From positions 1-11,436 of the forward strand of contig JAEEOD010000097.1 of the NCBI GenBank assembly GCA_016284115.1: a stretch of 11,436 nt of DNA, read 5' to 3'. The translations under genes were made by a program, and so were the position numbers. Below the pieces are notes generated by a model. It was not told where the DNA came from, ran no database searches, and worked only from the letters and a program-made list of their open reading frames with translations. The stretch comes from Bacteroidaceae bacterium (GTDB lineage Bacteria; Bacteroidota; Bacteroidia; Bacteroidales; Bacteroidaceae). Positions 1 through 6,810 of this stretch are shown here, piece after piece. Position 1 is the stretch's first letter. Each line of letters starts with the position of its first letter.

Positions 1-1454
1 CACTGGCTTGGGATCGCGTAAACGAAGCTCTCGAGAGCCAGGAAGTTATCAAGGGTTTCATCAAGTGCCGCACAAAGGGTGGTATGATTGTGGACGTATT
101 TGGCATCGAGGCATTCTTGCCAGGTTCACAGATCGATGTAAAGCCTATCCGCGATTACGACGTATTCGTAAACAAGACAATGGAGTTCAAGGTTGTGAAG
201 ATCAACCAGGAGTTCCGCAACGTAGTTGTTTCTCACAAGGCTCTTATCGAAGCTGAGTTGGAAGCACAGAAGAAAGAAATTGTTAGCAAGCTTGACAAGG
301 GTCAGGTACTCGAAGGTACTGTTAAGAACATCACTTCTTATGGTGTATTCGTTGACCTGGGCGGTGTTGACGGTCTGATTCATATCACTGACCTGAGCTG
401 GGGCCGTGTAAGCGATCCTCATGAGGTAGTTGAGCTTGACCAGAAGATAAATGTTGTTATCCTTGACTTTGACGATGAGAAGCGTCGCATTGCTTTAGGT
501 CTGAAGCAGCTGACTCCACATCCATGGGATGCACTGGATCAGGAACTGAAGGTAGGTGACCACGTGAAAGGTAAGGTAGTGGTAATGGCTGACTATGGTG
601 CATTCGTAGAAATCGCTCCTGGTGTTGAAGGTCTGATCCACGTATCAGAGATGTCTTGGAGTCAGCACCTGCGTAGTGCCCAGGATTTCTTGAAGGTAGG
701 TGACGAGGTAGAGGCTGTTATTCTGACTTTGGATCGTGAAGAACGTAAAATGTCACTGGGTATCAAGCAGCTGAAGTCAGATCCATGGGAGAATATCGAA
801 GAGCGTTATCCTATTGGTTCTAAGCACATGGCTAAGGTTCGCAACTTCACCAACTTTGGTGTATTCGTTGAGATTGAAGAGGGTGTTGATGGTTTGATTC
901 ACATCTCTGACTTGTCATGGACCAAGAAGGTAAAGCATCCATCAGAGTTCACTCAGATTGGTGCAGAAATCGATGTTGTAGTATTGGAAATCGACAAGGA
1001 AAACCGTCGTCTGAGCCTCGGTCACAAGCAGCTTGAGGAGAATCCTTGGGATACATTCGCTAGCGTATTTACTGAGGGTGCTGTATTCGATGGTACTGTA
1101 ACTGAAATCTTGGATAAGGGTGCTGTTATCGCTCTGCCTCATGGTGTTGAAGGTTTTGTAACTCCTAAGCACTTGGTTAAACAGGATGGTTCACAGGCAC
1201 AGGTAGGCGAGACTCTGCCATTCAAGGTGATTGAGTTCAATAAGGATACTCGTCGCATCTTCCTTTCTCACAGTCGTACTTATGAAGATCAGATTCGTGA
1301 GGAAAAAAATGAGCAGCGTCGTGCAGCTCGCAAGAACAATGCTGCTAAGCGCGAAGAGGCTCCAGCTATTCAGAATCAGGCAGCATCAACCACTCTGGGT
1401 GATATCGATGCTTTGGCAGCTCTGAAGGCTAAGCTCACAAAGGATAGCAAATAA
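1..1454 (+). CDS. rpsA: 30S ribosomal protein S1, 5' end missing
   Basis: Ribosomal protein S1 binds mRNA on the small ribosomal subunit and helps initiation. The reading frame is already open at base 3 and runs 483 codons to TAA at 1452-1454, so the true start lies left of the window; the ATG at 84 is an internal methionine. Five S1 (OB-fold) repeats are visible. The first, fragment residues about 14-79, has the FLPGS and NVVVS motifs of the second S1 domain of E. coli S1. Four canonical repeats follow at about 100-170, 185-257, 272-344 and 358-426, the first three with the GVFV/GAFV...GLIH...LSW pattern. The tail (about 430-483) is charged and Ala-rich and ends in a GDIDALAALKAKL segment that I recall as typical of Bacteroidota S1. 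Roughly 110 residues appear to be missing compared with the usual length near 590. A strong terminator follows 20 bases after the stop. Identity is secure. Confidence 0.97.
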   Translation, partial: LAWDRVNEALESQEVIKGFIKCRTKGGMIVDVFGIEAFLPGSQIDVKPIRDYDVFVNKTMEFKVVKINQEFRNVVVSHKALIEAELEAQKKEIVSKLDKGQVLEGTVKNITSYGVFVDLGGVDGLIHITDLSWGRVSDPHEVVELDQKINVVILDFDDEKRRIALGLKQLTPHPWDALDQELKVGDHVKGKVVVMADYGAFVEIAPGVEGLIHVSEMSWSQHLRSAQDFLKVGDEVEAVILTLDREERKMSLGIKQLKSDPWENIEERYPIGSKHMAKVRNFTNFGVFVEIEEGVDGLIHISDLSWTKKVKHPSEFTQIGAEIDVVVLEIDKENRRLSLGHKQLEENPWDTFASVFTEGAVFDGTVTEILDKGAVIALPHGVEGFVTPKHLVKQDGSQAQVGETLPFKVIEFNKDTRRIFLSHSRTYEDQIREEKNEQRRAARKNNAAKREEAPAIQNQAASTTLGDIDALAALKAKLTKDSK

Positions 1455-1473
1455 TAATATCCCTTATTTATAT

Positions 1474-1508
1474 AAAAGGTGTCTGCATATTTTGCAGGCA
1501 CCTTTTTT
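1474..1508 (+). terminator. Intrinsic terminator after rpsA
   Basis: The arms 1474-1487 and 1493-1506 pair over 14 positions with a single G-T wobble around a 5-base loop, and the 3' arm ends in a run of six T (1503-1508). It begins 20 bases after the rpsA stop. The loop and 3' arm also contain the probable -33 element of the next gene's promoter. Confidence 0.9.
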
Positions 1509-1521
1509 ATTGCTATTTTTG
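1491..1521 (+). promoter_or_regulatory. Bacteroidota-type promoter for rnz
   Basis: TTTG at 1491-1494 and TATTTTTG at 1514-1521, separated by 19 bases, match the Bacteroides consensus (-33 TTTG, -7 TAnnTTTG). Transcription would begin near 1526-1529, giving a leader of under 20 bases before the ATG at 1545. This excludes the in-frame GTG at 1479 as a start. The element overlaps the rpsA terminator. Both boxes are read directly from the sequence; activity is inferred. Confidence 0.7.
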
Positions 1522-1544
1522 TTGTCAGAACCATCATATTGAAT

Positions 1545-2465
1545 ATGGAAAAATTTGAACTGACAATATTGGGATGTGGGTCTGCCAAACCTACCACTAG
1601 GCATATGCCTTCAGCTCAAGTGTTGAATGTGCGTGATAAACTATTTATGATCGACTGTGGCGAAGGTACTCAATTGCAGTATTGCAGGAACAAGCTTCCA
1701 TTCAGCCGACTTAACCATATCTTTATTTCTCATCTTCATGGTGACCATATATTCGGTTTGCCTGGTTTGATATCTACCTTCAATTTGTTGGGACGTACTG
1801 CCGAACTGCATGTGCATAGTCCTAAAGGACTGGAACAGATGATGAAGCCCATCATGGACTATTGTAATTACGATATGAGCTATCAGGTGTTCTTCCATGA
1901 GTTTGACACTAACCAGTCTGCAGTAATTTTTGAAGACAGAACGCTTATGGTCACTACTATTCCACTTAAGCATCGTGTGCCTACCTGTGGTTTCTTGTTC
2001 CAGGAGAAAGAAGGCTTACGCCACATTCGTCGGGATATGATTGAAGCCTATGAAATTCCCATTGCCTATATCAATAATATTAAAGCTGGAGCAGATTTTG
2101 TTCTTCCTGATGGAGAGGTGATAGCTAACGAAAAACTTACTACACCTGCATCAAAGGTACATAGTTATGCTTATTGCTCTGATACAATGTTCCTGCCTCA
2201 AATCGTTGAACAGGTGAGGGGAGTAGACTTATTGTATCATGAAGCTACGTATGCAGCAGAACACGAGGCAAAGGCACAGCTGCATTTCCATAGTACTACA
2301 GTTCAAGCGGCTCAGATAGCGAAAGAGGCCCAAGTAAAACAGTTGATAATAGGTCACTTCTCTGCTCGATATATTGATGAAAGATTGCTATTGGAAGAGG
2401 CAAGGAGTATCTTCCCCAATACCATTCTGGCGCAAGAAGACCAGTCAATTTTGGTAGAGGATTAA
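1545..2465 (+). CDS. rnz: Ribonuclease Z (tRNA 3'-processing endonuclease)
   Basis: RNase Z removes the 3' trailer of precursor tRNAs in the cytoplasm. The 306-residue protein is the usual length of the short bacterial form. It belongs to the metallo-beta-lactamase fold: the zinc motif HLHGDH lies at residues 63-68, followed by GLPGL, and further likely metal ligands are His143 (LKHRVPTCGF), Asp213 (YCSDT) and His271 (IGHFSARY). The segment around 155-195 matches the flexible exosite arm that grips tRNA. An upstream in-frame GTG at 1479 would add 22 hydrophobic residues, but it sits inside the rpsA terminator and ahead of the probable promoter, so ATG 1545 is chosen; the protein then begins directly at the first beta strand (MEKFELTILG), as in other family members. 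The sigma factor gene follows after 50 bases with no terminator between, so some read-through into it is possible. Confidence 0.95.
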   Translation: MEKFELTILGCGSAKPTTRHMPSAQVLNVRDKLFMIDCGEGTQLQYCRNKLPFSRLNHIFISHLHGDHIFGLPGLISTFNLLGRTAELHVHSPKGLEQMMKPIMDYCNYDMSYQVFFHEFDTNQSAVIFEDRTLMVTTIPLKHRVPTCGFLFQEKEGLRHIRRDMIEAYEIPIAYINNIKAGADFVLPDGEVIANEKLTTPASKVHSYAYCSDTMFLPQIVEQVRGVDLLYHEATYAAEHEAKAQLHFHSTTVQAAQIAKEAQVKQLIIGHFSARYIDERLLLEEARSIFPNTILAQEDQSILVED

Positions 2466-2478
2466 ACCTTTTTCAATT

Positions 2479-2493
2479 TTATTAGTCTAATAA
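2479..2493. promoter_or_regulatory. 15-bp palindrome upstream of the sigma factor gene
   Basis: TTATTAGTCTAATAA is a perfect inverted repeat of 7-base arms around a central T. It ends 22 bases before the sigma factor ATG. No T tract follows, and a 1-base loop cannot fold as a hairpin, so it is more like a two-fold protein binding site than a terminator. The region has no TAnnTTTG box. It could be an operator or simply AT-rich chance. Confidence 0.35.
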
Positions 2494-2515
2494 TGTAAGA
2501 ACGAACAAAACGGAT

Positions 2516-3073
2516 ATGAGTACTAGATTTGATGAAGAAAATGTGCTGAGGATGCTACAAGAAGACGATGCTATGCAACGCAGAGCATTTGGTATGATTG
2601 TGGAGGAGTATGGCCAGTCACTCTACTGGCAAATACGACGTTTGGTACTCGATCATGACGATGCCAACGATGTGTTGCAAGAGACACTGATACAAGCATG
2701 GAAGAACATCGATTATTTCCGTGGAGAGTCGAAGTTATCGACATGGCTTTATCGCATCGCTATCAATCAAAGTTTGAATTTTCTGAATAAGCAGAAGGCA
2801 CAGCAGAGCATCTCGGTGGATGATGAAGATATGAGTGTTGCGAATCAGTTGGAAGGCGATCCATACTTCGATGGTGATAAGGCTCAAAGAATGCTGCAAC
2901 AAGCACTCACGACCTTGCCAGACAAGCAACGTTTGGTGTTCAACTTGCGCTATTTCGACGAACTTACCTATACTGAGATATCTGTGATTATTGGTTCTAC
3001 GGTGGGTGCTTTGAAGGCTGATTACCACTTGGCCGTAAAGAAAATCTCTAAATATTTTGAAGAAGCTGATTAA
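2516..3073 (+). CDS. RNA polymerase sigma-70 factor, ECF type
   Basis: This 185-residue protein has the two-domain layout of an extracytoplasmic-function sigma factor. Sigma region 2 covers about residues 27-93, with the DANDVLQETLIQAW helix and the promoter-melting segment through GESKLSTWLYRIAIN. An acidic linker spans about 100-120. Sigma region 4 spans about 123-178, with LPDKQRLVFNLRYFDELTYTEIS leading into the helix-turn-helix (shown in part here: DELTYTEIS, then STVGALKADYHLAVKK). It has no region 1.1 or region 3, so it is not a housekeeping sigma. Two short genes follow on the same strand with gaps of 47 and 27 bases: a one-pass membrane protein and a secreted Spy-like protein. That order suggests control by a membrane anti-sigma factor and a periplasmic sensor. 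Which genes it activates cannot be read here; no TAnnTTTG box is seen upstream, so it may be self-activated or read from rnz. Confidence 0.93.
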   Translation: MSTRFDEENVLRMLQEDDAMQRRAFGMIVEEYGQSLYWQIRRLVLDHDDANDVLQETLIQAWKNIDYFRGESKLSTWLYRIAINQSLNFLNKQKAQQSISVDDEDMSVANQLEGDPYFDGDKAQRMLQQALTTLPDKQRLVFNLRYFDELTYTEISVIIGSTVGALKADYHLAVKKISKYFEEAD

Positions 3074-3120
3074 ACCATTTGAATAAATCATTGTCTAACA
3101 AATAGAAAACGATAGAAGCC

Positions 3121-3480
3121 ATGAAAGAAGAAGATCTGCTGTTACACAAGGTGGGGAAGAGCAACCCCTTTACGGTGCCAGAAAGTTATTTTGAAGGCCT
3201 TACTAACCGTGTGATGGACAGTTTGCCTGAAAAGGAGGTACCTGAGTACAAGGTCAAGCCGCTTACTTGGTGGGACAAGGCAAAGCCAAGCGTATATTTG
3301 GCAGCTATGTTTGCAGGTGCAGCTATCATTGTCAAGGTGCTGGGTTATATGCATGCCAACAATCCTGATGTGATTGCTGTTGAAGAAGAACAATACGAGA
3401 CAGAGATGGTGCAGAATATGGTAGATGCCATGCAGATGGATGACTATTCACTCTACCTCTATCTTTCTGATGCTGAGTAA
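3121..3480 (+). CDS. Small single-pass membrane protein, candidate anti-sigma factor
   Basis: This 119-residue protein is hydrophilic at both ends with one membrane segment at about residues 57-77. The N-terminal 56 residues should be cytoplasmic and carry a NPFTVPESYFEGL motif (15-27), which I recall from many small proteins next to ECF sigma genes in Bacteroidota. The C-terminal 40 residues are acidic and should face the periplasm. It has no signal peptide, zinc-binding HxxxCxxC motif or enzymatic motif, so it is not a classical ZAS-type anti-sigma factor. Position directly downstream of the sigma gene and ahead of a Spy-like gene, plus topology, make a membrane anti-sigma role likely. That function is inferred from context. 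The ATG at 3121 is chosen because the NPF motif lies close to it and no earlier in-frame start is compelling. Confidence 0.8.
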   Translation: MKEEDLLLHKVGKSNPFTVPESYFEGLTNRVMDSLPEKEVPEYKVKPLTWWDKAKPSVYLAAMFAGAAIIVKVLGYMHANNPDVIAVEEEQYETEMVQNMVDAMQMDDYSLYLYLSDAE

Positions 3481-3507
3481 ATACACATATTTATAAATAA
3501 TTGGGTT

Positions 3508-4014
3508 ATGAAACGATTGTTTTTTTTATTGACGATGGTGATGGTTATGGCATCACTGAACGCACAAGACACAAGGCGTCACGAAAGACTATCGCCTGAA
3601 CAGTTTCAGGCAAGACAGCAGGAACACCTTACCAAGGTGGCTGAGTTGACAGAGCAGGAGGCAAAAGAGTTCTTCCCGCTGTATTTTGAGATGAAGCAGA
3701 AACAAAAGACCGTGCAGGATGAAGCATGGAAACTATTTCGCGAAGGTAGAAATAACAGCGCCAAAGAGGGCAGCTATAAGGAGATTAATGATGCCTTTAC
3801 TGAGTCTCAATTGAACTCAGCGCGCTTAGAGAAAGAATATCTCGAGAAGTTCCGCAAGGTACTGCCCGATAAGAAAATATTCCTTATCCGCAGTGCAGAA
3901 ATGGGCTTCCGCACCAATATGGTAAGAGATATGTGGCGTCCTCGTGGTGAAGGCGGAGGAGCACCCAACAGAGACAGACAACGCAGACACAATCCAGATA
4001 GTAATAACGAGTAG
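3508..4014 (+). CDS. Secreted Spy/CpxP-like helical protein, candidate periplasmic sensor
   Basis: The 168-residue product begins with a signal peptide (MKRLFFLLTMVMVMASLNA, probable cut before Gln20) and is otherwise almost wholly charged, predicted alpha-helical and Lys/Glu/Arg/Gln-rich. It carries LTEQEAKEFFPLYFEM at 47-62 and LPDKKIFLIRSAEMGFR at 119-135. This repeat style is like the LTxxQ-type segments of Spy, CpxP and CnrX/RcnX-type periplasmic proteins. The last 25 residues are low-complexity (Gly, Arg, Asn). In known systems such proteins chaperone misfolded envelope proteins or sense metals and relay to a membrane anti-sigma factor. Here it is third in the sigma/membrane protein cassette, which supports a sensing or effector role. 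No histidine- or cysteine-rich metal site is visible, so metal sensing is not supported by the sequence. A terminator follows. Confidence 0.82.
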   Translation: MKRLFFLLTMVMVMASLNAQDTRRHERLSPEQFQARQQEHLTKVAELTEQEAKEFFPLYFEMKQKQKTVQDEAWKLFREGRNNSAKEGSYKEINDAFTESQLNSARLEKEYLEKFRKVLPDKKIFLIRSAEMGFRTNMVRDMWRPRGEGGGAPNRDRQRRHNPDSNNE

Positions 4015-4039
4015 TGAGTGTTTTAGTTTGTCGTGTAGA

Positions 4040-4071
4040 AAGCCATCTCTAAAAGAGGTGGCTTCATTTTT
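4040..4071 (+). terminator. Intrinsic terminator closing the sigma factor cassette
   Basis: The arms 4040-4049 and 4055-4064 pair over 10 positions with one T-G wobble and a 5-base loop (TAAAA). A T-rich stretch begins at 4067 after a CA interruption, so strength is moderate. It lies 25 bases after the stop of the Spy-like gene and ahead of the next leader. Confidence 0.75.
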
Positions 4072-4114
4072 ATTATTTTATTCGCGCTATATGGTAAAAT
4101 GTAAAAAAAAGATG

Positions 4115-4122
4115 TATATTTA
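4115..4122 (+). promoter_or_regulatory. Possible -7 box for the ceramidase-like gene
   Basis: TATATTTA matches seven of the eight positions of TAnnTTTG and lies 29 bases before the ATG at 4152. No TTTG is seen at the -33 spacing. The gene must have a promoter after the 4040 terminator, and this is the best candidate. Confidence 0.4.
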
Positions 4123-4151
4123 CGGCAAGAATAAATCAAATAGTCAATACT

Positions 4152-5516
4152 ATGAAAAAGAGAATTGTTTTTATGATTGTTTTGATGACTGCCTTCTTGC
4201 AGTCAGTCAGTTTATCAGCCTTCAATGGTCCTCGTGGCCAGTTGTTGGCAGGAGCTGCAAAAGTGGATATAACTCCTGAACTGAAGGATCTTCCACCCAC
4301 CTCACAGGGCATTCTGGATCATTGTTATGTCAGAGTTATTGCCTTTGGAAACGGTGCTACCAAGGCTGCCTTTGTGACTTTTGATGCAGGGGGTGTCAAT
4401 GGCAATGTTGCTGCCTACATCGACGAGCGTGCTGCAAAAGAACTGGGTATTCCAGAAGGCAATATTATCTATAACGGCACACATACACACTCTGGCGGTA
4501 GTGTGAGAGGAGATGAGCTGAATAACCGTACGTGGAGTGCTGTAAAGGCTGCAGTGGATGCTATGGTACCTGCTAAGTTGGGCTATGGCGCTGGTGTATC
4601 CTATTTGAACGTGAAGCGAGATCTGTTCGATGCAGAGCGTGGTTCATGGTGGGAAGGTCCCGATTACGATGGAAAGTCTGACAAGACCGTAGGTGTTATC
4701 TATTTCGAAAGTCTGGACGGCAAGCCCATTGCTACTTATTTCAACTATGCCATGCATGCTGTGATTACAGGTAATACTGACAAAGTAAGTGCAGACTTCC
4801 CTGGCGCTACCGAACGCTATGTCGAGAGTCGTTATGGCGATGGTTTCGTAGCGAGCTTTGCCTCTGGTGCTGCTGGCGATCAGAACCCCATTTATTTCCA
4901 GCAGACCTTCGACCTACGCAATATTCGCATAGCTGATTTTGCAGCTCGTGGTGAGGATATTTCCAATAGTATGCCTCCTGGTGGACAAGGTTTGGATAGA
5001 ACCAAACCAGAGGTACAACGCTTGTTGGGTGAACAGGAAAGGATGATTGAAAGCTATGGACAGATCTTAGGTGAAGAAGTGAAGTATGTCATCATGAATA
5101 TGCGCCACTTTGAGACGAATGTCACCATCAACTGTGCCCGTAAGGTGGTCAATGTGCCAGCTCGTAAGTTGCTCAACAGAGAGGGCAGGGCAGGCTATGC
5201 TGGTCAATATGAGGATGCTGGAGAAACAGGCATTGGTCTTTGTCTGATTATGCTGGACGATATTCCTGTAACTGCCGTAGCTGGTGAACCCTACAACCAG
5301 ATTGCAGTTCGCTTGAAGCGCGAGTCTCCTTATTCTCGAACCATGATGACAGGTCTTGCTTACTGCCCAGGTGTGGGTTATGGTGGTTATATCCCAGATG
5401 ATGAGTCTTATGGTGCTGAGGTCTTCGAAGTGCTAGGCTCACGCTATAAACAAGGTTATGCCGAGAGTGCCATCGTGAATGGATTGTTGGAAATGATTCA
5501 CGATGCAACACATTGA
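4152..5516 (+). CDS. Secreted neutral/alkaline ceramidase N-terminal domain protein, catalytic serine absent
   Basis: The 454-residue protein has a signal peptide (cut probably after Ala23) and a single domain resembling the N-terminal catalytic domain of neutral ceramidases, zinc amidases that split ceramide into sphingosine and fatty acid. The opening AGAAKVDITP (33-42) is the family hallmark. Likely zinc ligands are a His of THTHSGG (110-116), His202 in NYAMHAV, Glu379 in GEPYNQ and a Tyr around 410-420. In Pseudomonas ceramidase the nucleophile is the Ser of GDVSPN; here the equivalent stretch is AGDQNP (241-246), with Asn at that place. The C-terminal immunoglobulin-like domain of true ceramidases is also missing, as expected from the short length. 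It may therefore be an amidase with different chemistry or substrate, and ceramide hydrolysis should not be assumed. The gene is monocistronic, between terminators at 4040 and 5540, and converges on the esterase gene. Confidence 0.85.
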   Translation: MKKRIVFMIVLMTAFLQSVSLSAFNGPRGQLLAGAAKVDITPELKDLPPTSQGILDHCYVRVIAFGNGATKAAFVTFDAGGVNGNVAAYIDERAAKELGIPEGNIIYNGTHTHSGGSVRGDELNNRTWSAVKAAVDAMVPAKLGYGAGVSYLNVKRDLFDAERGSWWEGPDYDGKSDKTVGVIYFESLDGKPIATYFNYAMHAVITGNTDKVSADFPGATERYVESRYGDGFVASFASGAAGDQNPIYFQQTFDLRNIRIADFAARGEDISNSMPPGGQGLDRTKPEVQRLLGEQERMIESYGQILGEEVKYVIMNMRHFETNVTINCARKVVNVPARKLLNREGRAGYAGQYEDAGETGIGLCLIMLDDIPVTAVAGEPYNQIAVRLKRESPYSRTMMTGLAYCPGVGYGGYIPDDESYGAEVFEVLGSRYKQGYAESAIVNGLLEMIHDATH

Positions 5517-5539
5517 TTATTATATAATAAATGGTAAGT

Positions 5540-5568
5540 AAAAAGGCTGCAATATTGCAGCCTTTTTT
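5540..5568. terminator. Bidirectional terminator between convergent genes
   Basis: An almost perfectly symmetric hairpin has arms AAAAAGGCTGCA and TGCAGCCTTTTT around a short AT core. It presents a T tract to each strand. It lies 23 bases after the ceramidase-like stop and 19 bases beyond the esterase stop, so it can end both transcripts. Confidence 0.88.
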
Positions 5569-5587
5569 AATTCTCAATTCTCATTTT

Positions 5588-6781
5588 TCACTTAAACAGC
5601 CTTGGAACAAACATACTCAGGTAAATGCGCCATAATCTCCAAATATGACCACCCTCATTCTCGAAGTATTCATATTTCAAGCCCTTCTCGTCTAGGTATT
5701 CACGATAAGCCTTATTCACGTTATACAGGAAATCAGTGTTGCCGATGGCAATCCAATATAACTTAGGATTGTTCTTCTTCAGTGCTTCAATCTGACGACC
5801 CAGTTCAGCATCACTGTCCAGAGTCTGCTTGTTCACACCCATGAAGTTGACGTTTCTGCCAGCCACAATTGCTGCAGAAAACAAACCGATATAGTCGAAG
5901 CGGTCATGGTAGGTCTTGCTCACAGAAAACGCATGTCCACCACCCATCGACAGACCAGCCACCGCACGGTGTTTCTTGTCCTTGATGACACGATATTGCT
6001 TCTCTACATAATTCTGTATGTCAGGGAAACTTTCTTCCATCGTAGCCAAACCAGGAGGATCCATGTGCTGGGTGAATGATGGTTTGTACATACCCTTGCT
6101 CCACTCACCAGCCACAGCCTGGGCATTCATATTACCATTTGGCATTACCACGATCATTGGCTCTGCCTTGCCCATTGCAATCAGATTGTCCAATATCTGT
6201 GCAGCACGACCCAAGGTAGTCCATGCATCCTCATCACCACCAGCTCCGTGGAAAAGATATAGCACAGGATAGCTTTTCTTGCTATCGTCATAACCGGCAG
6301 GAATATAGACCGTCATGCGACGTTGCATCTTCAGTGTAGGGCTGTCATACCATACCTTTGCCACATTGCCGTGAGGCACCTCCTGTACGCTGTACAGACC
6401 GCCCTTGTCGGCCTTGTCCTTGCTTACAATAAAGATGTTTGTAAACGATGCGATGTCCCTGCTTCGATAAATATTGCTAGGATCTAAGAACTCGGTTCCG
6501 TTCACCAAGAACTTATAAGAATACATTTCTGGCTCCAACGGTTGACTGGTGTAAGTCCATAAGCCTATAGAATCCTGCTTCATCTCTGCCGCAGCTCCAT
6601 TCAGGAAATCACCCGTCACCTGTACGGTAATTGCCTTAGGATTATACAGACGGAACGTCACGCTACCGTCAGCGTTTACCTCTGGTGAGTTGATTTCATT
6701 GCGCGCAAAGATAGCTTCCTGCGCCATAGCAGAAACCATGCACATCATCACTGCTGCCATTAAAACAAATGTCTTTCTCAT
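5588..6781 (-). CDS. Secreted CE1-family carbohydrate esterase with N-terminal CBM48-like domain
   Basis: This 397-residue protein is an alpha/beta hydrolase of the esterase D / CE1 type, the group of feruloyl and acetyl-xylan esterases that strip side groups from plant xylan. It has a signal peptide (MRKTFVLMAAVMMCMVSAMA, residues 1-20), then an immunoglobulin-like domain at about 30-120 with the CBM48/E-set pattern (VTFRLYNPKA, YSYKFLVNG). The hydrolase domain covers about 140-397: oxyanion-side HGAGG at 178-182, nucleophile elbow GLSMGG with Ser278, probable acid Asp350 in GNTD, and His379 in EGGHIWRLWR. The triad is thus complete. The domain order matches periplasmic or surface esterases of gut Bacteroides and Prevotella. 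The gene starts 29 bases after the DUF697-like gene on the same strand, with no -7 box between, so the two may share a transcript. Feruloyl versus acetyl specificity cannot be decided by eye. Confidence 0.9.
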   Translation of the reverse strand: MRKTFVLMAAVMMCMVSAMAQEAIFARNEINSPEVNADGSVTFRLYNPKAITVQVTGDFLNGAAAEMKQDSIGLWTYTSQPLEPEMYSYKFLVNGTEFLDPSNIYRSRDIASFTNIFIVSKDKADKGGLYSVQEVPHGNVAKVWYDSPTLKMQRRMTVYIPAGYDDSKKSYPVLYLFHGAGGDEDAWTTLGRAAQILDNLIAMGKAEPMIVVMPNGNMNAQAVAGEWSKGMYKPSFTQHMDPPGLATMEESFPDIQNYVEKQYRVIKDKKHRAVAGLSMGGGHAFSVSKTYHDRFDYIGLFSAAIVAGRNVNFMGVNKQTLDSDAELGRQIEALKKNNPKLYWIAIGNTDFLYNVNKAYREYLDEKGLKYEYFENEGGHIWRLWRIYLSMFVPRLFK

Positions 6782-6810
6782 AATAATGTTTATTGTATGA
6801 TATTATTTAG

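Noticed and set aside
84..86. ATG as start of ribosomal protein S1
   Set aside because: The same frame is open back to base 3 and encodes recognisable S1 domain 2 sequence before this methionine, so the gene begins outside the window.
1479..1544. GTG start giving a 328-residue ribonuclease Z with a hydrophobic N-terminus
   Set aside because: It lies in the rpsA terminator stem and ahead of the probable promoter; the extension has no counterpart in the family, and its hydrophobic look comes from the T-rich DNA.
3486..3500. TATTTATAAATA palindrome between the small membrane protein and Spy-like genes as an internal regulatory site
   Set aside because: The gap is only 27 bases, AT-only and lacks any promoter element, so it is probably an ordinary intra-operon spacer.
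3944..4279. 111-residue plus-strand open frame bridging the Spy-like and ceramidase-like genes
   Set aside because: It overlaps two well-supported genes in another frame, crosses a terminator and has no recognisable domain.
5517..5530. TTATTATATAATAA palindrome as an operator
   Set aside because: It follows directly after a stop codon and precedes a terminator, with no promoter nearby; AT-only composition makes chance the best explanation.
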